Assembly (NCBI GenBank): GCA_937974245.1
Contig: CALJKV010000063.1
Coordinates: forward strand, 54,553 to 118,552
Length of the DNA: 64,000 nt
Reading direction: 5' to 3'
Source: an uncultured Chloroflexota bacterium
GTDB lineage: Bacteria; Chloroflexota; Anaerolineae; Aggregatilineales; Phototrophicaceae
This document shows positions 1 through 8,763 of this stretch, piece by piece. Made by a program: the position numbers and the translations under genes. A model generated the notes under the pieces. That model worked only from the letters and a program-made list of their open reading frames with translations, did no database searches and was not told the DNA's origin. The first letter of the stretch is position 1, and every line of letters starts with the position of its first letter.

Positions 1-1154
1 TAATCCCAGAAGCGCAGCAGGATATTCACCAATGTAGATTTTCCCGCGCCACTCTCACCCAGAATCGCAACACGCTCGCCAGGCTGAAGCGCCAACGCTA
101 CCGCCTCAAATACGGGGGGTTCACCAGCTGCATAACGGAACGACAACTCCCGGATTTCCAGCGCAGGGTGTTCGGGGAACGGCGCGGGGGATACCGGGTC
201 AGTAACAATCGGCGGCAGGTCGGCCAGCGCGAAGAGCCGCCGGGAAGCCTGGGTGTTCGCCCCCAGGTGAGCCGCCGCCTGTGCCAGCGGCAGGAACGCC
301 TCAAATACGGCGATGGTCGCCAGCGCCACCGTCGCCAGGTAGACCCCGTCAATACGCGGAACTGCGGCGGCCAGCACCGCCAGGGCTGCGCCATTCGTCA
401 GGAAAACAGTCAGCGCCACCTGTAGCGCGTCGAACCGGGCGATACGCGTTTCCTGCGTCGCAAGCCCCTGACTGAGTGCGGCGATTTTGCCAACCTGCGC
501 AGGAGTCTGCCCGTAGACCAGCGTCTCCGCCATACCCTGAATGTAATCTACCAGCGTCGCGTTCAGTTCGGCACGCACGGCCACCCGCTCACGCCCGGCC
601 CTGGCGTTTCCCCACCAGGCCAGCAGGGGGATGAAGATACCGGCGGCCAGCATAAACACCAGCGCTACCAGTGCCACCAGTGGATCAAACAGGTTGAGAA
701 ACACGGTGAGCAGCAGCGCGACTACCAATGCTGTCAGGGGCGGCGCAACCGCCCGCAGATACAGGTTTTGCAGGCTTTCGATGTCGTCAATCACGCGGCT
801 GAGCAGGTCGCCGCTGCGCAGAGAAACCAGCCGCGCCGGGGCTAACGGCTCTATCGCCCGGTAGAACGCAACGCGCAGGTGCGCCAGCAAGCGAAAGGTC
901 GTCTCATGGGAAACCAGCCGTTCGAGATAACGGAATACGCCGCGTGCAATCCCGAAGAAGCGCACGCCAACAACAGCGACACTGAGTTCAGCAATTGATG
1001 GCTGCTGAGCCGCCCTGGAGATCAGCCAGGCCGAAGTTGCCATCAGGCTGACACTGCTGGCAATCGTGAGAACCCCCAGCAGGGTCGCCAGCGCCATCCC
1101 CCGCCAGAATGGGAGCGCCAGCCGCAGCACACGCCACAGCGGGTCACGATTCAT
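1..1154 (-). CDS. cydC: CydC-type ABC exporter subunit (3'-truncated by window edge)
   Basis: Heterodimeric ABC exporter half (membrane plus ATPase), partner of CydD; in other bacteria CydDC exports cysteine/glutathione to the periplasm and is needed to assemble cytochrome bd. The visible first 384 residues begin MNRDPLWRVLRLALPFW, contain the transmembrane domain with the phrase SRAAQQPSI and the loop SGDLLSRVIDDIESLQNLYL, and enter the nucleotide-binding domain with a Walker A GESGAGKST close to the window start; signature and Walker B lie outside. The ATG at 1154 overlaps the end of cydD by 11 bp, which implies translational coupling. Gene order cydA-cydB-cydD-cydC supports CydC over a generic multidrug exporter. 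Confidence 0.9.
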   Translation of the reverse strand, partial: MNRDPLWRVLRLALPFWRGMALATLLGVLTIASSVSLMATSAWLISRAAQQPSIAELSVAVVGVRFFGIARGVFRYLERLVSHETTFRLLAHLRVAFYRAIEPLAPARLVSLRSGDLLSRVIDDIESLQNLYLRAVAPPLTALVVALLLTVFLNLFDPLVALVALVFMLAAGIFIPLLAWWGNARAGRERVAVRAELNATLVDYIQGMAETLVYGQTPAQVGKIAALSQGLATQETRIARFDALQVALTVFLTNGAALAVLAAAVPRIDGVYLATVALATIAVFEAFLPLAQAAAHLGANTQASRRLFALADLPPIVTDPVSPAPFPEHPALEIRELSFRYAAGEPPVFEAVALALQPGERVAILGESGAGKSTLVNILLRFWD

Positions 1155-2955
1155 CGCTAAAGCCCTCGTCACTGTTCACGAGATGGGCATACCGCCCGCC
1201 CGCAGCCATCAACGCGACATGACTCCCCTGTTCGATGACCGCACCACCCTCCATCAGGATGATCCTGTCAGCGTGAACCGCCGTACTCAGGCGGTGGGTA
1301 ATCAGGAGGAGTGTGCGCCCCGCCGTGACTCGTTCCAGCGCCCGCATGATGGCGGCTTCGCTTTCCGGGTCAAGCTGCGAAGTCGGTTCGTCCAGAATCA
1401 ACAGAGAGGCGTCCCGCAGGAAAGCGCGTGCCAGGGCGACGCGCTGCGCCTGTCCACCGCTCAGGCGCAGGCCGCGTTCTCCGCATACCGTCTCGTAGCC
1501 CTGAGGAAGTTGCATGACGAAATCATGCACCCCGGCTGCCTGTGCTGCCGTAATCATCTGTGTTTCTGAGGCGTCAGGACGGCTGAAACGAATATTTTCG
1601 GCAATCGTGGCGTTGAAGAGATACGGTGATTGGGATACCCAGGCAATATGCTCCCGCCAGGCCCCGGCAGGGATACAGGCTAAGTCGCCCCCATCCACGC
1701 TGATACGCCCGGAGTCGGGTTGGGCGAAGCGCAGCAGCAGCGCGGCGATACTCGTCTTGCCGCCCCCGCTCGCGCCCACCAGCGCGGCCCGCTGCCCCGG
1801 CTCAATCTCGAAAGACACATCCTTGAGAGCGGGGCGTGTGTCATCCGCATAGGCCAGCGATACCCCTTCAAAACGAATATGCAGCGCCGTTGGAACCGGA
1901 AGCGCGTCCTTACTGGATTTCTCCGGGAGCGGCGTATCCAGCACCGCATACAGCCGTTCTGCCGCCGCCTTGCCTTCGGTAGCGTTATGGAACTTCGCGC
2001 CTAAGGCCCGCAGCGGCAGGTAGAATTCCGGCGCAATCACCAGCAGGAACAGCGCCTGTTCAAAACCGATGCCGCCATTTAACAGCCGGACGCCGATTTC
2101 TACCGCGACAATCGCCACACTGAGCGTCGCCAGCATTTCCAGCGTGAAGGCTGAAAGAAAGGCAATCCGCAGCACGCGCATCGTGGCTTCCCGGAAATCT
2201 CCGGTAATGCGCTGGATTGTCTCGGCCTGGTACTGGCTGCGGTTGAATAATTTGAGGGTGGTCAGTCCCTGCATGACATCAAGAAAGTGCGCCCCTAGGT
2301 GACGCATTTCAGAGTACTGGCGTCTTGCCAGCGCTCCGGCGGCCATACCGATCAGCGCCATGAAGAACGGGATAAGCGGGGCTGTCACCAGGAGAACGGC
2401 GAACGTCACAAGGTCGAGCGGCAGCACAACCAACAGAATCACGAGCGGCAGAACGATCGCACTGAAGATACCCGGCAGATAATCCCGGTAGTAGCCATCC
2501 AGCTTTTCGATGCCCTCGGTTGCGCTCAGTACCAGGTCACCGCTGCGCTCGGTCTGCCGGTATGCCGGGCCAAGCGCATAGAGGTGCGCCGTGAAGCGTT
2601 CTCGCAGCGCGTTTTTCACACGGATGGCGAGCTGAGCCGAAGCGCGCCCACTCGCATAACTCAGGGCGGCACGCACCCCTACGATACCCAACAGAAACAG
2701 CAGCGTTGGCAGCACCTGTTCCTGCGTTGCCTCACCCAGGAACACCCTTTGGATCACCTGGCTGAGCAGCGCAGCCTGGGCAATAATCACGAATCCCAAC
2801 AGTGCGTTGGCTCCCAGGCTGGCAGCCACCGCACCATATGCGAGTCGGGTTTCATAAAGCAGTCGCTGATCGAGGCTGCGTTTTCGCGCAGGTTGAGCAG
2901 GCAACATGGCGGTTCTGCCTAAATGGACGATGGAAGCATTATCCCTGCCCGACAT
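1144..2955 (-). CDS. cydD: CydD-type ABC exporter ATP-binding/permease
   Basis: First half of the CydDC thiol exporter of the cytoplasmic membrane. The protein (603 residues from the first ATG) has an N-terminal six-helix transmembrane domain and a C-terminal ATPase with Walker A GASGGGKTS, signature LRLSGGQAQRV, Walker B LLILDEPTSQLD and the switch His in LLITHRLS. Length is normal for the family (about 550-600). The start is doubtful: the ATG at 2955 lies in the loop of a strong hairpin and has no clear ribosome site, whereas the in-frame ATG at 2907 (MLPAQPARKRS) is closer to the family's usual N-terminus. It follows cydB by 36 bp and overlaps cydC. Confidence 0.9.
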   Translation of the reverse strand: MSGRDNASIVHLGRTAMLPAQPARKRSLDQRLLYETRLAYGAVAASLGANALLGFVIIAQAALLSQVIQRVFLGEATQEQVLPTLLFLLGIVGVRAALSYASGRASAQLAIRVKNALRERFTAHLYALGPAYRQTERSGDLVLSATEGIEKLDGYYRDYLPGIFSAIVLPLVILLVVLPLDLVTFAVLLVTAPLIPFFMALIGMAAGALARRQYSEMRHLGAHFLDVMQGLTTLKLFNRSQYQAETIQRITGDFREATMRVLRIAFLSAFTLEMLATLSVAIVAVEIGVRLLNGGIGFEQALFLLVIAPEFYLPLRALGAKFHNATEGKAAAERLYAVLDTPLPEKSSKDALPVPTALHIRFEGVSLAYADDTRPALKDVSFEIEPGQRAALVGASGGGKTSIAALLLRFAQPDSGRISVDGGDLACIPAGAWREHIAWVSQSPYLFNATIAENIRFSRPDASETQMITAAQAAGVHDFVMQLPQGYETVCGERGLRLSGGQAQRVALARAFLRDASLLILDEPTSQLDPESEAAIMRALERVTAGRTLLLITHRLSTAVHADRIILMEGGAVIEQGSHVALMAAGGRYAHLVNSDEGFSDES

Positions 2956-2971
2956 AGAATCGGACAGGGAT
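2941..2971 (-). other. Intercistronic hairpin between cydB and cydD
   Basis: Inverted repeat with 12-bp arms (2941-2952 and 2960-2971, one G/T wobble) and a 7-nt loop. No T-run follows on the minus strand, so it is not a canonical terminator; it may modulate mRNA processing or stability between the oxidase and exporter genes. The first possible cydD ATG sits in its loop, which argues for the ATG at 2907 as the true start. Confidence 0.55.
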
Positions 2972-2991
2972 AAATCGTGATTCAGCGAGGG

Positions 2992-4008
2992 TTAGTATTC
3001 AAGATGGCTTTCAGTGGTCAGCCGTTTGCGGAATATCCAGTAGCTCCAGGCCTGGTATGCCAGCACCACCGGCACCAGTGTCAGCGCGATGACCGACATG
3101 ACTTGCAGGGTGTAAAGACTGGATGACGCGTTGTAGATGGTCAGGTCAAAACCCAGTGTGGATGGCATCACGCGCGGGAAAAGCGTGCCGAAGATGAGCG
3201 CGACCACGCCGACAACCGTTACACTCGTACCGAGGAATGCCCGGCCATACCGTGCCTTGAAGATGAAATAGCCGGTTGCCAGCAATCCGGCCACCGCCGC
3301 CACCAATCCCAGCACGTTTGCCGGATTCAGGTTTTCCAGAATGTCGGTTTCAAACAGGCTGAGGACGACGAACACAACAGCCACCAACGTGACCGGCAGC
3401 CACAACCGCCGGGCAAAACTACTGACCCGTTCCTGGATGACGCCATCGGTCTTGAGTTCCAGGAACAACGCGCCGTGCAGGATGAACAGGGTGAGTGTGA
3501 CCAGCCCGCCCACCAGTGAATAGGGGTTGAGCAGGTCAAAAAACGTGCCGACATACGTCATGCTGGCGTCAATTGCCACGCCGCGCAGAATGTTACCGAA
3601 TGCCACGCCCCACAGCAGCGCCGGAAGCGCACTGCCGATGAAGATCGCCCAATCCCACAGGCTGCGCCAACAAGGGGCATTATCCTTGCTGCGGAACTCG
3701 AACGCCACGCCGCGCACGATGAGCGCGACCAGAATGAGGAAGAGCGCCAGGTAGAAGCCGCTGAACAGGGTCGCGTACCAGTTGGGGAACGCCGCGAACA
3801 TCGCGCCGCCAGCGGTCAACAGCCAGACTTCATTACCGTCCCAGACCGGGCCAATCGTATTGATAACGATACGCCGTTCTTCATCTTTCCTGGCGACGAA
3901 TGGGAGCAGAATGCCGACCCCGTAGTCAAAACCTTCCAAAAAGAGAAAGCCTGTAAACAACACGGCGATCAGAAGAAACCAGAGTGTTTGAAATACTTGC
4001 AAATCCAT
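2992..4008 (-). CDS. cydB: Cytochrome bd ubiquinol oxidase subunit II
   Basis: Smaller membrane subunit of cytochrome bd, a high-affinity quinol:O2 oxidoreductase. At 338 residues it has the normal length and the typical multi-helix hydrophobic pattern. The N-terminus reads LQVFQTLWFLLIAVLF and is followed by EGFDYGVGIL, a family hallmark, then PVWDGNEVWLLTAGGAMFAAFP, another near-invariant block (split here for length). It starts 11 bp after cydA and is clearly co-transcribed with it. CydB holds no haem itself but is required for a stable CydA. A short CydX-like third subunit was not recognised between cydB and cydD. Confidence 0.95.
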   Translation of the reverse strand: MDLQVFQTLWFLLIAVLFTGFLFLEGFDYGVGILLPFVARKDEERRIVINTIGPVWDGNEVWLLTAGGAMFAAFPNWYATLFSGFYLALFLILVALIVRGVAFEFRSKDNAPCWRSLWDWAIFIGSALPALLWGVAFGNILRGVAIDASMTYVGTFFDLLNPYSLVGGLVTLTLFILHGALFLELKTDGVIQERVSSFARRLWLPVTLVAVVFVVLSLFETDILENLNPANVLGLVAAVAGLLATGYFIFKARYGRAFLGTSVTVVGVVALIFGTLFPRVMPSTLGFDLTIYNASSSLYTLQVMSVIALTLVPVVLAYQAWSYWIFRKRLTTESHLEY

Positions 4009-4019
4009 GAGTAGCTCCC

Positions 4020-5450
4020 TTAGTACGCGCCTTCGTAGCGTGCTTTATTCTCCGCATTTTCCGGCTCACTGCTCCCAGCCCAGGGGATCAGCGTGTCGCC
4101 CCCGTCCATATTGTGACGGGCATATTTTTGCAGCAGGTAAATGTCAGCGACCATCAGCAGCCCGTAAATGAGCGTGAAGCCGATCAGTGAAATCCACAAC
4201 ATTTCAATCGTGACGTTGGGCGATATGGCCTGGTCAATCGTCATCAACCCTTGCACAATCCAGGGTTGACGCCCCATTTCGGTCAATATCCAGCCGGTGG
4301 AGTTCGCCAGGTAGGGCAGGAAAATCGCCAGGATGAGCAGACGCAGCAGCCATTTCCCTTTACCGTTCCCCAGGTTGTTACGGAAGAACAGGAATGAGCC
4401 TGCGATACCCAGTACAAACATGAGGGCGCCAGCGCCAACCATCGCCCGGAAGCTCCAGTACGTCAGCCAGATGGCCGGCGGCACATAATCACCCGGCCCG
4501 TACTGCTCCTCATATTGCGCCTGTAATTCGTTGATGCCCTGAACCTTCCCATCCAGCGTGTTATAAGAAAGGAAACTCAGGAGCGAAGGGATACGAATGT
4601 TCACAATAGAGGTGCGGTCTTTTTCATTGCCGATCTGGAACATGGAGAGTCCCGCCGGGTCTTCTGACTCCCACAGGCCTTCCGCCGACGCGAGTTTCAT
4701 CGGCTGGGTATCGGCCATGCGCTGCCCCTGAGCATGACCAAACAGCATGGTCCCCAGTACCGCCACCGTGCCGATGATAAGGCTCATACGGACGGATGTA
4801 TAGAACGGTTGCAGGCCGCCGGTTTTGTTACGCAGCAGGTGGAAGGCGCTGATCCCCAGGACAAAGAAGGCCGCCGTCGTCAGGCCGCCAAGCACAACAT
4901 GCGGGAATTGCAGCCATACATTCGGGTTCTGGATGAGTGCGAAGAAATCAGTCATCTCGGCGCGGCCACTTTCCGCGATAGTGTAGCCAACCGGGTTCTG
5001 CATAAACGAGTTGGCGACCAGAATCCAGAACGCGGAGACATTGGCGGCGATTGCCACCAACCAGATCGCGGTCAGGTGGACTCGTTTCGAGAGCTTGTCC
5101 CAACCGAAAATCCACACACCCAGGAACGTCGATTCGATGAAGAACGCAACCAGCGCTTCAACAGCCAGCGGCGCACCGAAGATATCGCCTACAAAACGCG
5201 AATATTCCGACCAGTTCATGCCGAACTGGAATTCCTGAACAATGCCGGTAACAACCCCCATCGCAAAGTTGATGAGCAGCAGTTTGCCCCAGAACTTTGC
5301 CATCTGCTTATATTTTTCGTCGCCTCGGGTGACGTAAATGGTCTGCATGAGCGCGACCATGATCGAAAGCCCCAGACTGAGCGGAACGAAAAAGAAGTGA
5401 TAGACGGTGGTGATGCCGAACTGTAAACGTGCCAGTGTCAACGCATCCAT
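4020..5450 (-). CDS. cydA: Cytochrome bd ubiquinol oxidase subunit I
   Basis: Haem-bearing subunit of cytochrome bd, which oxidises quinol and reduces O2 to water without pumping protons. The 476-residue protein has the conserved N-terminal LQFGITTVYHFFFVPLSLG with His18 (high-spin haem b595 ligand position), the FPHVVLGG histidine of the b558 region, and GRQPWIVQG, the family signature near the C-terminus. The periplasmic Q-loop is short, unlike the long E. coli form. A ribosome site AGAGG precedes the ATG. The 152-bp upstream region holds a CRP/FNR-family palindrome. It heads cydABDC directly downstream of the hydrogenase genes. Confidence 0.96.
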   Translation of the reverse strand: MDALTLARLQFGITTVYHFFFVPLSLGLSIMVALMQTIYVTRGDEKYKQMAKFWGKLLLINFAMGVVTGIVQEFQFGMNWSEYSRFVGDIFGAPLAVEALVAFFIESTFLGVWIFGWDKLSKRVHLTAIWLVAIAANVSAFWILVANSFMQNPVGYTIAESGRAEMTDFFALIQNPNVWLQFPHVVLGGLTTAAFFVLGISAFHLLRNKTGGLQPFYTSVRMSLIIGTVAVLGTMLFGHAQGQRMADTQPMKLASAEGLWESEDPAGLSMFQIGNEKDRTSIVNIRIPSLLSFLSYNTLDGKVQGINELQAQYEEQYGPGDYVPPAIWLTYWSFRAMVGAGALMFVLGIAGSFLFFRNNLGNGKGKWLLRLLILAIFLPYLANSTGWILTEMGRQPWIVQGLMTIDQAISPNVTIEMLWISLIGFTLIYGLLMVADIYLLQKYARHNMDGGDTLIPWAGSSEPENAENKARYEGAY

Positions 5451-5511
5451 ATCATTACCTCTTTTGATACTATAAAGACCACGATTGTATAGCCCTGGCG
5501 TTATTGCTATC

Positions 5512-5527
5512 AGTGAAAGCTATCACA
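5512..5527 (-). promoter_or_regulatory. CRP/FNR-family operator upstream of cydA
   Basis: On the minus strand the site reads TGTGA-TAGCTT-TCACT, nine of ten bases of the TGTGA-N6-TCACA dyad bound by CRP/FNR-superfamily regulators. It lies 62 bp upstream of the cydA ATG. A perfect version sits upstream of hoxE. An additional FNR half-site (TTGAT) is seen at 5465-5469. The cognate regulator is not in the window. Confidence 0.55.
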
Positions 5528-5602
5528 AATTTCAATGACATTTATCGTGATGTTCTGTTAGATAACACATAATATAACACTCAATCTGGCACAAAATAGG
5601 CG

Positions 5603-6070
5603 TCACCGGATCTGAACACTGGTCAATGCTGTGATGCGTCCGTGCAGGTGCTGGCAAACGGCTTCGCAAGCACGCTGGACGGCGGGGGAGAGCCCCTCGC
5701 CTAACGCAAAATCCGCCCCACCAATCGTTATCATCCAGGCGGTGGGGGCTGTGCCGTACAGAATCCAGGACATGGCTAACAACTGCCCCGGCGTCAGATG
5801 ATGTGTCATAGAAGAGGCTGTCGCATCCAGCACTGGCACAAGCGGCTCTTCGTGCCAGTCTCCGGGCAGTAGATTCATCCCGGCATCTACGAAAAACACA
5901 TAAGCGGCCTCGCTGACGGCTGTCACCATCTCCGGCAGCACCTGACAGCTGGTGATAATCGTCAGCGTCGAATCCGAAAATTCAGGGCGGAGTGACTCCG
6001 CGACGAGCCACCCCACCCCATCATCCCGCCGTAACGGATTGCCATAAGCAATCAGCAGCAGCCGGGTCAT
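5603..6070 (-). CDS. hoxW: Hydrogenase maturation protease
   Basis: Endopeptidase that removes the C-terminal peptide of the [NiFe] hydrogenase large subunit once nickel is in place. The 155-residue sequence opens MTRLLLIAYGNPLRRDDGVG, the GNxxxxDDGxG hallmark of the HycI/HoxW/HupD family, with the nickel-sensing Asp in that block, and has VFFVDAGMN for the second conserved Asp region. Its ATG overlaps the hoxH stop by one base, so it is translationally coupled to its substrate. Length is normal. The assignment as HoxW rests on position behind hoxH. Confidence 0.9.
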   Translation of the reverse strand: MTRLLLIAYGNPLRRDDGVGWLVAESLRPEFSDSTLTIITSCQVLPEMVTAVSEAAYVFFVDAGMNLLPGDWHEEPLVPVLDATASSMTHHLTPGQLLAMSWILYGTAPTAWMITIGGADFALGEGLSPAVQRACEAVCQHLHGRITALTSVQIR

Positions 6071-7494
6071 TATCGTTTAATCTCGTCCGTGACCTCGCCA
6101 GCCGCCGAAACCAGTTGGATATGCAGCGGCATTTGCCCAACCGCGTGGGTAGAGCAGCTCAGACACGGGTCAAAGGTGCGGATCACGGCCTCAACGCGAT
6201 TCAAAACACCATCATCCAGTTTGCCCTTCTTGATGAAGTGCCGCGCCGTCTGCAAAACGCCCTTGTCCATCGCCAGGTTGTTATTCCCGGTGGCGATAAT
6301 CAGATTCGCCCACTGGATCAGTCCGTTTTCATCAATCTTGTAGTGGTGCAGCAGCGTACCGCGTGGGGCTTCCGCAATACCGACGCCTTCAAAAGCATTG
6401 GGCGAGGCCAGCGCCTGCACATGAGTATCGAGAATGCGCGAGTCATCCAAAAGCTGCTCAATTCGTTCAACCCCATACAGGATTTCAACCAGGCGGGCAT
6501 AGTGGTAATAGAATGAACTCTGCCGTTCTTCCAGTGGGATTTGCTTAAACTGCGCCAGAGCTTCATCAGCCAGCGGTGTGCCGCAGCGGTCTACAATATT
6601 CAGGCGTGCCAGCGGCCCGACCCGGTAGATGCCATCCGGGTAGCCCAGCGGGCGATAAAACGGCGACTTGAGATACGAGTGTTCCTCCACGGCTTCGCCA
6701 AAGGCATCCTGGTAGCTGTAGGGGTCAATCGCCGCTTCAACCATCTTGCCCTTTGCATCCACCAGGCGCAGATCGCCGTCATAGTGTTCGAGCGTGTTGC
6801 CCGGCCCGACCAGCCCCAGGTACATCGTGGGGAAATTAGCGAAGGCCAGGATTTCTTCGGCAAACCGGGTTTGCGTCGGCACAAACCATTCGAGCATATG
6901 CAGCGCGAAGGCCTTCATTTCCGGGATCATCGCCTGCATCTGCTCGCGTTTTTCGGCGGTCAGGGGCGCGTTTACGCCGCCGGGGACCACCCAGGCCGGG
7001 TGAATCCGTTTGTCGCCCAGCAGTTCGATAATCTGCTGCCCGAACTGGCGCAGCCGCACGCCGCCCCGTGCCATTTCCGGGTTGCTTTCCATGATGCCGA
7101 AGATATTGCGTTTGGCCGGGTCCGCATCCATACCCAGCAGCAGGTCTGGCGCGGAAAGATAGAAGAAACTAAGCGCGTGGGACTGCACCATCTGCGCGAG
7201 GGTGAGAATCTTGCGGAGCTTCACGGCTGTCGGCGGCACGCGCACGGCCAGCAGTTCGTCACAGGCCTTCGCTGAAGTCACCAGGTGGCTGACCGGGCAG
7301 ATACCGCAGATACGCGCCATCAATGAGGGCATCTCACGGAAAGGGCGGCCTTCGGAAAACTTCTCAAATCCCCGGTACTGTGTCACATGGAAATGCGCGT
7401 CGGCCACCTGCCCTTTGCTATCCAGTTGAATGGTGATCCGGGCATGTCCCTCAATCCGTGTGACGGGATCAATAGAGATTACTTTGTTGGTCAT
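6070..7494 (-). CDS. hoxH: Bidirectional NAD-linked [NiFe] hydrogenase large subunit
   Basis: Catalytic subunit of a group 3d cytoplasmic hydrogenase that couples H2 oxidation or evolution to NAD(H). The 474 residues carry both nickel-binding motifs: RICGICPVSH near residue 61 (Cys63, Cys66) and DPCLSCSTH at residues 442-450 (Cys444, Cys447). The chain continues 24 residues past His450, which is the peptide expected to be cut off by the maturation protease encoded next. Start: ATG at 7494 with a modest ribosome site. Part of hoxEFUYHW; hyp maturation genes are not in the window. Confidence 0.96.
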   Translation of the reverse strand: MTNKVISIDPVTRIEGHARITIQLDSKGQVADAHFHVTQYRGFEKFSEGRPFREMPSLMARICGICPVSHLVTSAKACDELLAVRVPPTAVKLRKILTLAQMVQSHALSFFYLSAPDLLLGMDADPAKRNIFGIMESNPEMARGGVRLRQFGQQIIELLGDKRIHPAWVVPGGVNAPLTAEKREQMQAMIPEMKAFALHMLEWFVPTQTRFAEEILAFANFPTMYLGLVGPGNTLEHYDGDLRLVDAKGKMVEAAIDPYSYQDAFGEAVEEHSYLKSPFYRPLGYPDGIYRVGPLARLNIVDRCGTPLADEALAQFKQIPLEERQSSFYYHYARLVEILYGVERIEQLLDDSRILDTHVQALASPNAFEGVGIAEAPRGTLLHHYKIDENGLIQWANLIIATGNNNLAMDKGVLQTARHFIKKGKLDDGVLNRVEAVIRTFDPCLSCSTHAVGQMPLHIQLVSAAGEVTDEIKR

Positions 7495-7525
7495 GTTGGT
7501 TTTCTCTCTCTATCCTTATATGCCC

Positions 7526-8056
7526 TTAACCGAAATGGGATTGCTCGCCCACCTGCGGCAGACGACCTTCGAGCAGTTCGCCCAGGACTTGTAAGATCGT
7601 GGCGGCGCTGGGCGGGCAGCCCGGCACGAACACGTCCACTGGCACAATCTGATGTACCGGGCGCACGCGGGGGAGCAGCGGCGGGATACTCACATCCGGC
7701 ACGCGCTGGTTGACCTGGGCGTTCTCAAAGTAGGCACGATCCAGTACATCTTTCAGCTTGAAACTGTTCCGCATCGAGGGGACATTCCCGGTCACAGCGC
7801 AGTCACCCAGCGAAACCAGCAGCCGGGTATGCTCCCGAATATGCTTGATTTTCTTGAGGTCATCCTCATTACTGACCGCGCCTTCGACCAGCGTCACATC
7901 TACGCTATCCGGGAAGACCTTGTTATCCACCAGAGGGCTGTACACCAGTGAAATGCGGTCAGCCAGATCGAGCAGGGCTTCGTCAATATCCAGGAACGAC
8001 ATATGGCAGCCGGAGCAGCCATCCAACCAGACGGTGGCGATACTCACTTTACCCAT
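7526..8056 (-). CDS. hoxY: NAD-linked [NiFe] hydrogenase small subunit
   Basis: Electron-transfer small subunit of the Hox hydrogenase, holding the proximal [4Fe-4S] cluster. The cysteines are visible in WLDGCSGCHMSFLD, in GDCAVTGNVPS and in PGCPPSAATI, the pattern of this family. I place the start at the ATG at 8056 (176 residues): it has a strong ribosome site GGGAGGTACG, gives the family length, and overlaps the hoxU stop by 8 bp. The reading frame is open further upstream to 8179 but that extension is hoxU sequence in another frame. Confidence 0.94.
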   Translation of the reverse strand: MGKVSIATVWLDGCSGCHMSFLDIDEALLDLADRISLVYSPLVDNKVFPDSVDVTLVEGAVSNEDDLKKIKHIREHTRLLVSLGDCAVTGNVPSMRNSFKLKDVLDRAYFENAQVNQRVPDVSIPPLLPRVRPVHQIVPVDVFVPGCPPSAATILQVLGELLEGRLPQVGEQSHFG

Positions 8057-8759
8057 TGGAACGTACCTCCCGGATTGTATTGAGATAGGGCAGAAACTCG
8101 TGTTCTTTTTCCATTTCAGCAACGGCCTTGCTCTTCTTGAAGAGCGCACCGGTGGGACACACCTGAACACATTTGCCACAGCTCGTGCAGGTTTTGCTCT
8201 CTCCCCACGGGCGGTTCAGGTCGGTGATGACCTGCGACTGAATGCCGCGCCCCAATAAGTCCCAGGTGTGAGCGCCTTCAATCTCATCGCACACGCGCAC
8301 ACAGCGGGCACACAGGATGCAGCGGTTATGATCCACGCCAAAGCGGTAGTGTGAGACATCCACGCTTTTCGCCGGATTGCGGTATTCCAGGTGACTGTGA
8401 TCCATGCCCAGGCGCTGCGCCAGGGCTTGCAGTTCGCATGTCCCGTTGGAGACGCACACCGCGCAGACATGATTGCCCTCGACAAAGAGCATCTCCAGGA
8501 TCATGCGGCGGTAGGTTTGAAGCCGTTCAGACTGTGTATATATCTGCATCCCTTCTTCAACACGGGTGACACAGGCGGGGGCAAGTCCCCGGTAACCTTC
8601 GACTTCAACCAGGCACAGGCGGCACGCGCCTACTGGCTTCAGCCCTTCGAGATTGCACAAAGTCGGGATAAAGATGGCGTTATCCTGCGCGACTTGCAGG
8701 ATAGTATCGTCTGTCCCGGCGCTGACATCTTGATCGTCAATGCGTAATGTTTTGACCAT
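8049..8759 (-). CDS. hoxU: Hydrogenase diaphorase moiety iron-sulfur subunit
   Basis: Iron-sulfur subunit of the HoxFU diaphorase, homologous to the N-terminal part of complex I NuoG. It wires HoxY to the flavin subunit. The 236 residues show an N-terminal [2Fe-2S] ferredoxin domain (TLCNLEG ... GACRLCLVEV), a His/Cys cluster region (NHVCAVCVSNGTCELQ), and two [4Fe-4S] motifs (RCILCARCVRVCDE and KTCTSCGKCVQVCPTGA). Starts 4 bp after hoxF ends and overlaps hoxY, so it lies inside a tightly packed operon. Confidence 0.94.
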   Translation of the reverse strand: MVKTLRIDDQDVSAGTDDTILQVAQDNAIFIPTLCNLEGLKPVGACRLCLVEVEGYRGLAPACVTRVEEGMQIYTQSERLQTYRRMILEMLFVEGNHVCAVCVSNGTCELQALAQRLGMDHSHLEYRNPAKSVDVSHYRFGVDHNRCILCARCVRVCDEIEGAHTWDLLGRGIQSQVITDLNRPWGESKTCTSCGKCVQVCPTGALFKKSKAVAEMEKEHEFLPYLNTIREVRSNG

Positions 8760-8763
8760 CGGG

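Noticed and set aside
2299..2922. Long plus-strand open frames opposite cydD, hoxF, leuS and other G+C-rich genes
   Set aside because: They arise from codon bias of the true genes on the other strand and show no domain motifs or ribosome sites.
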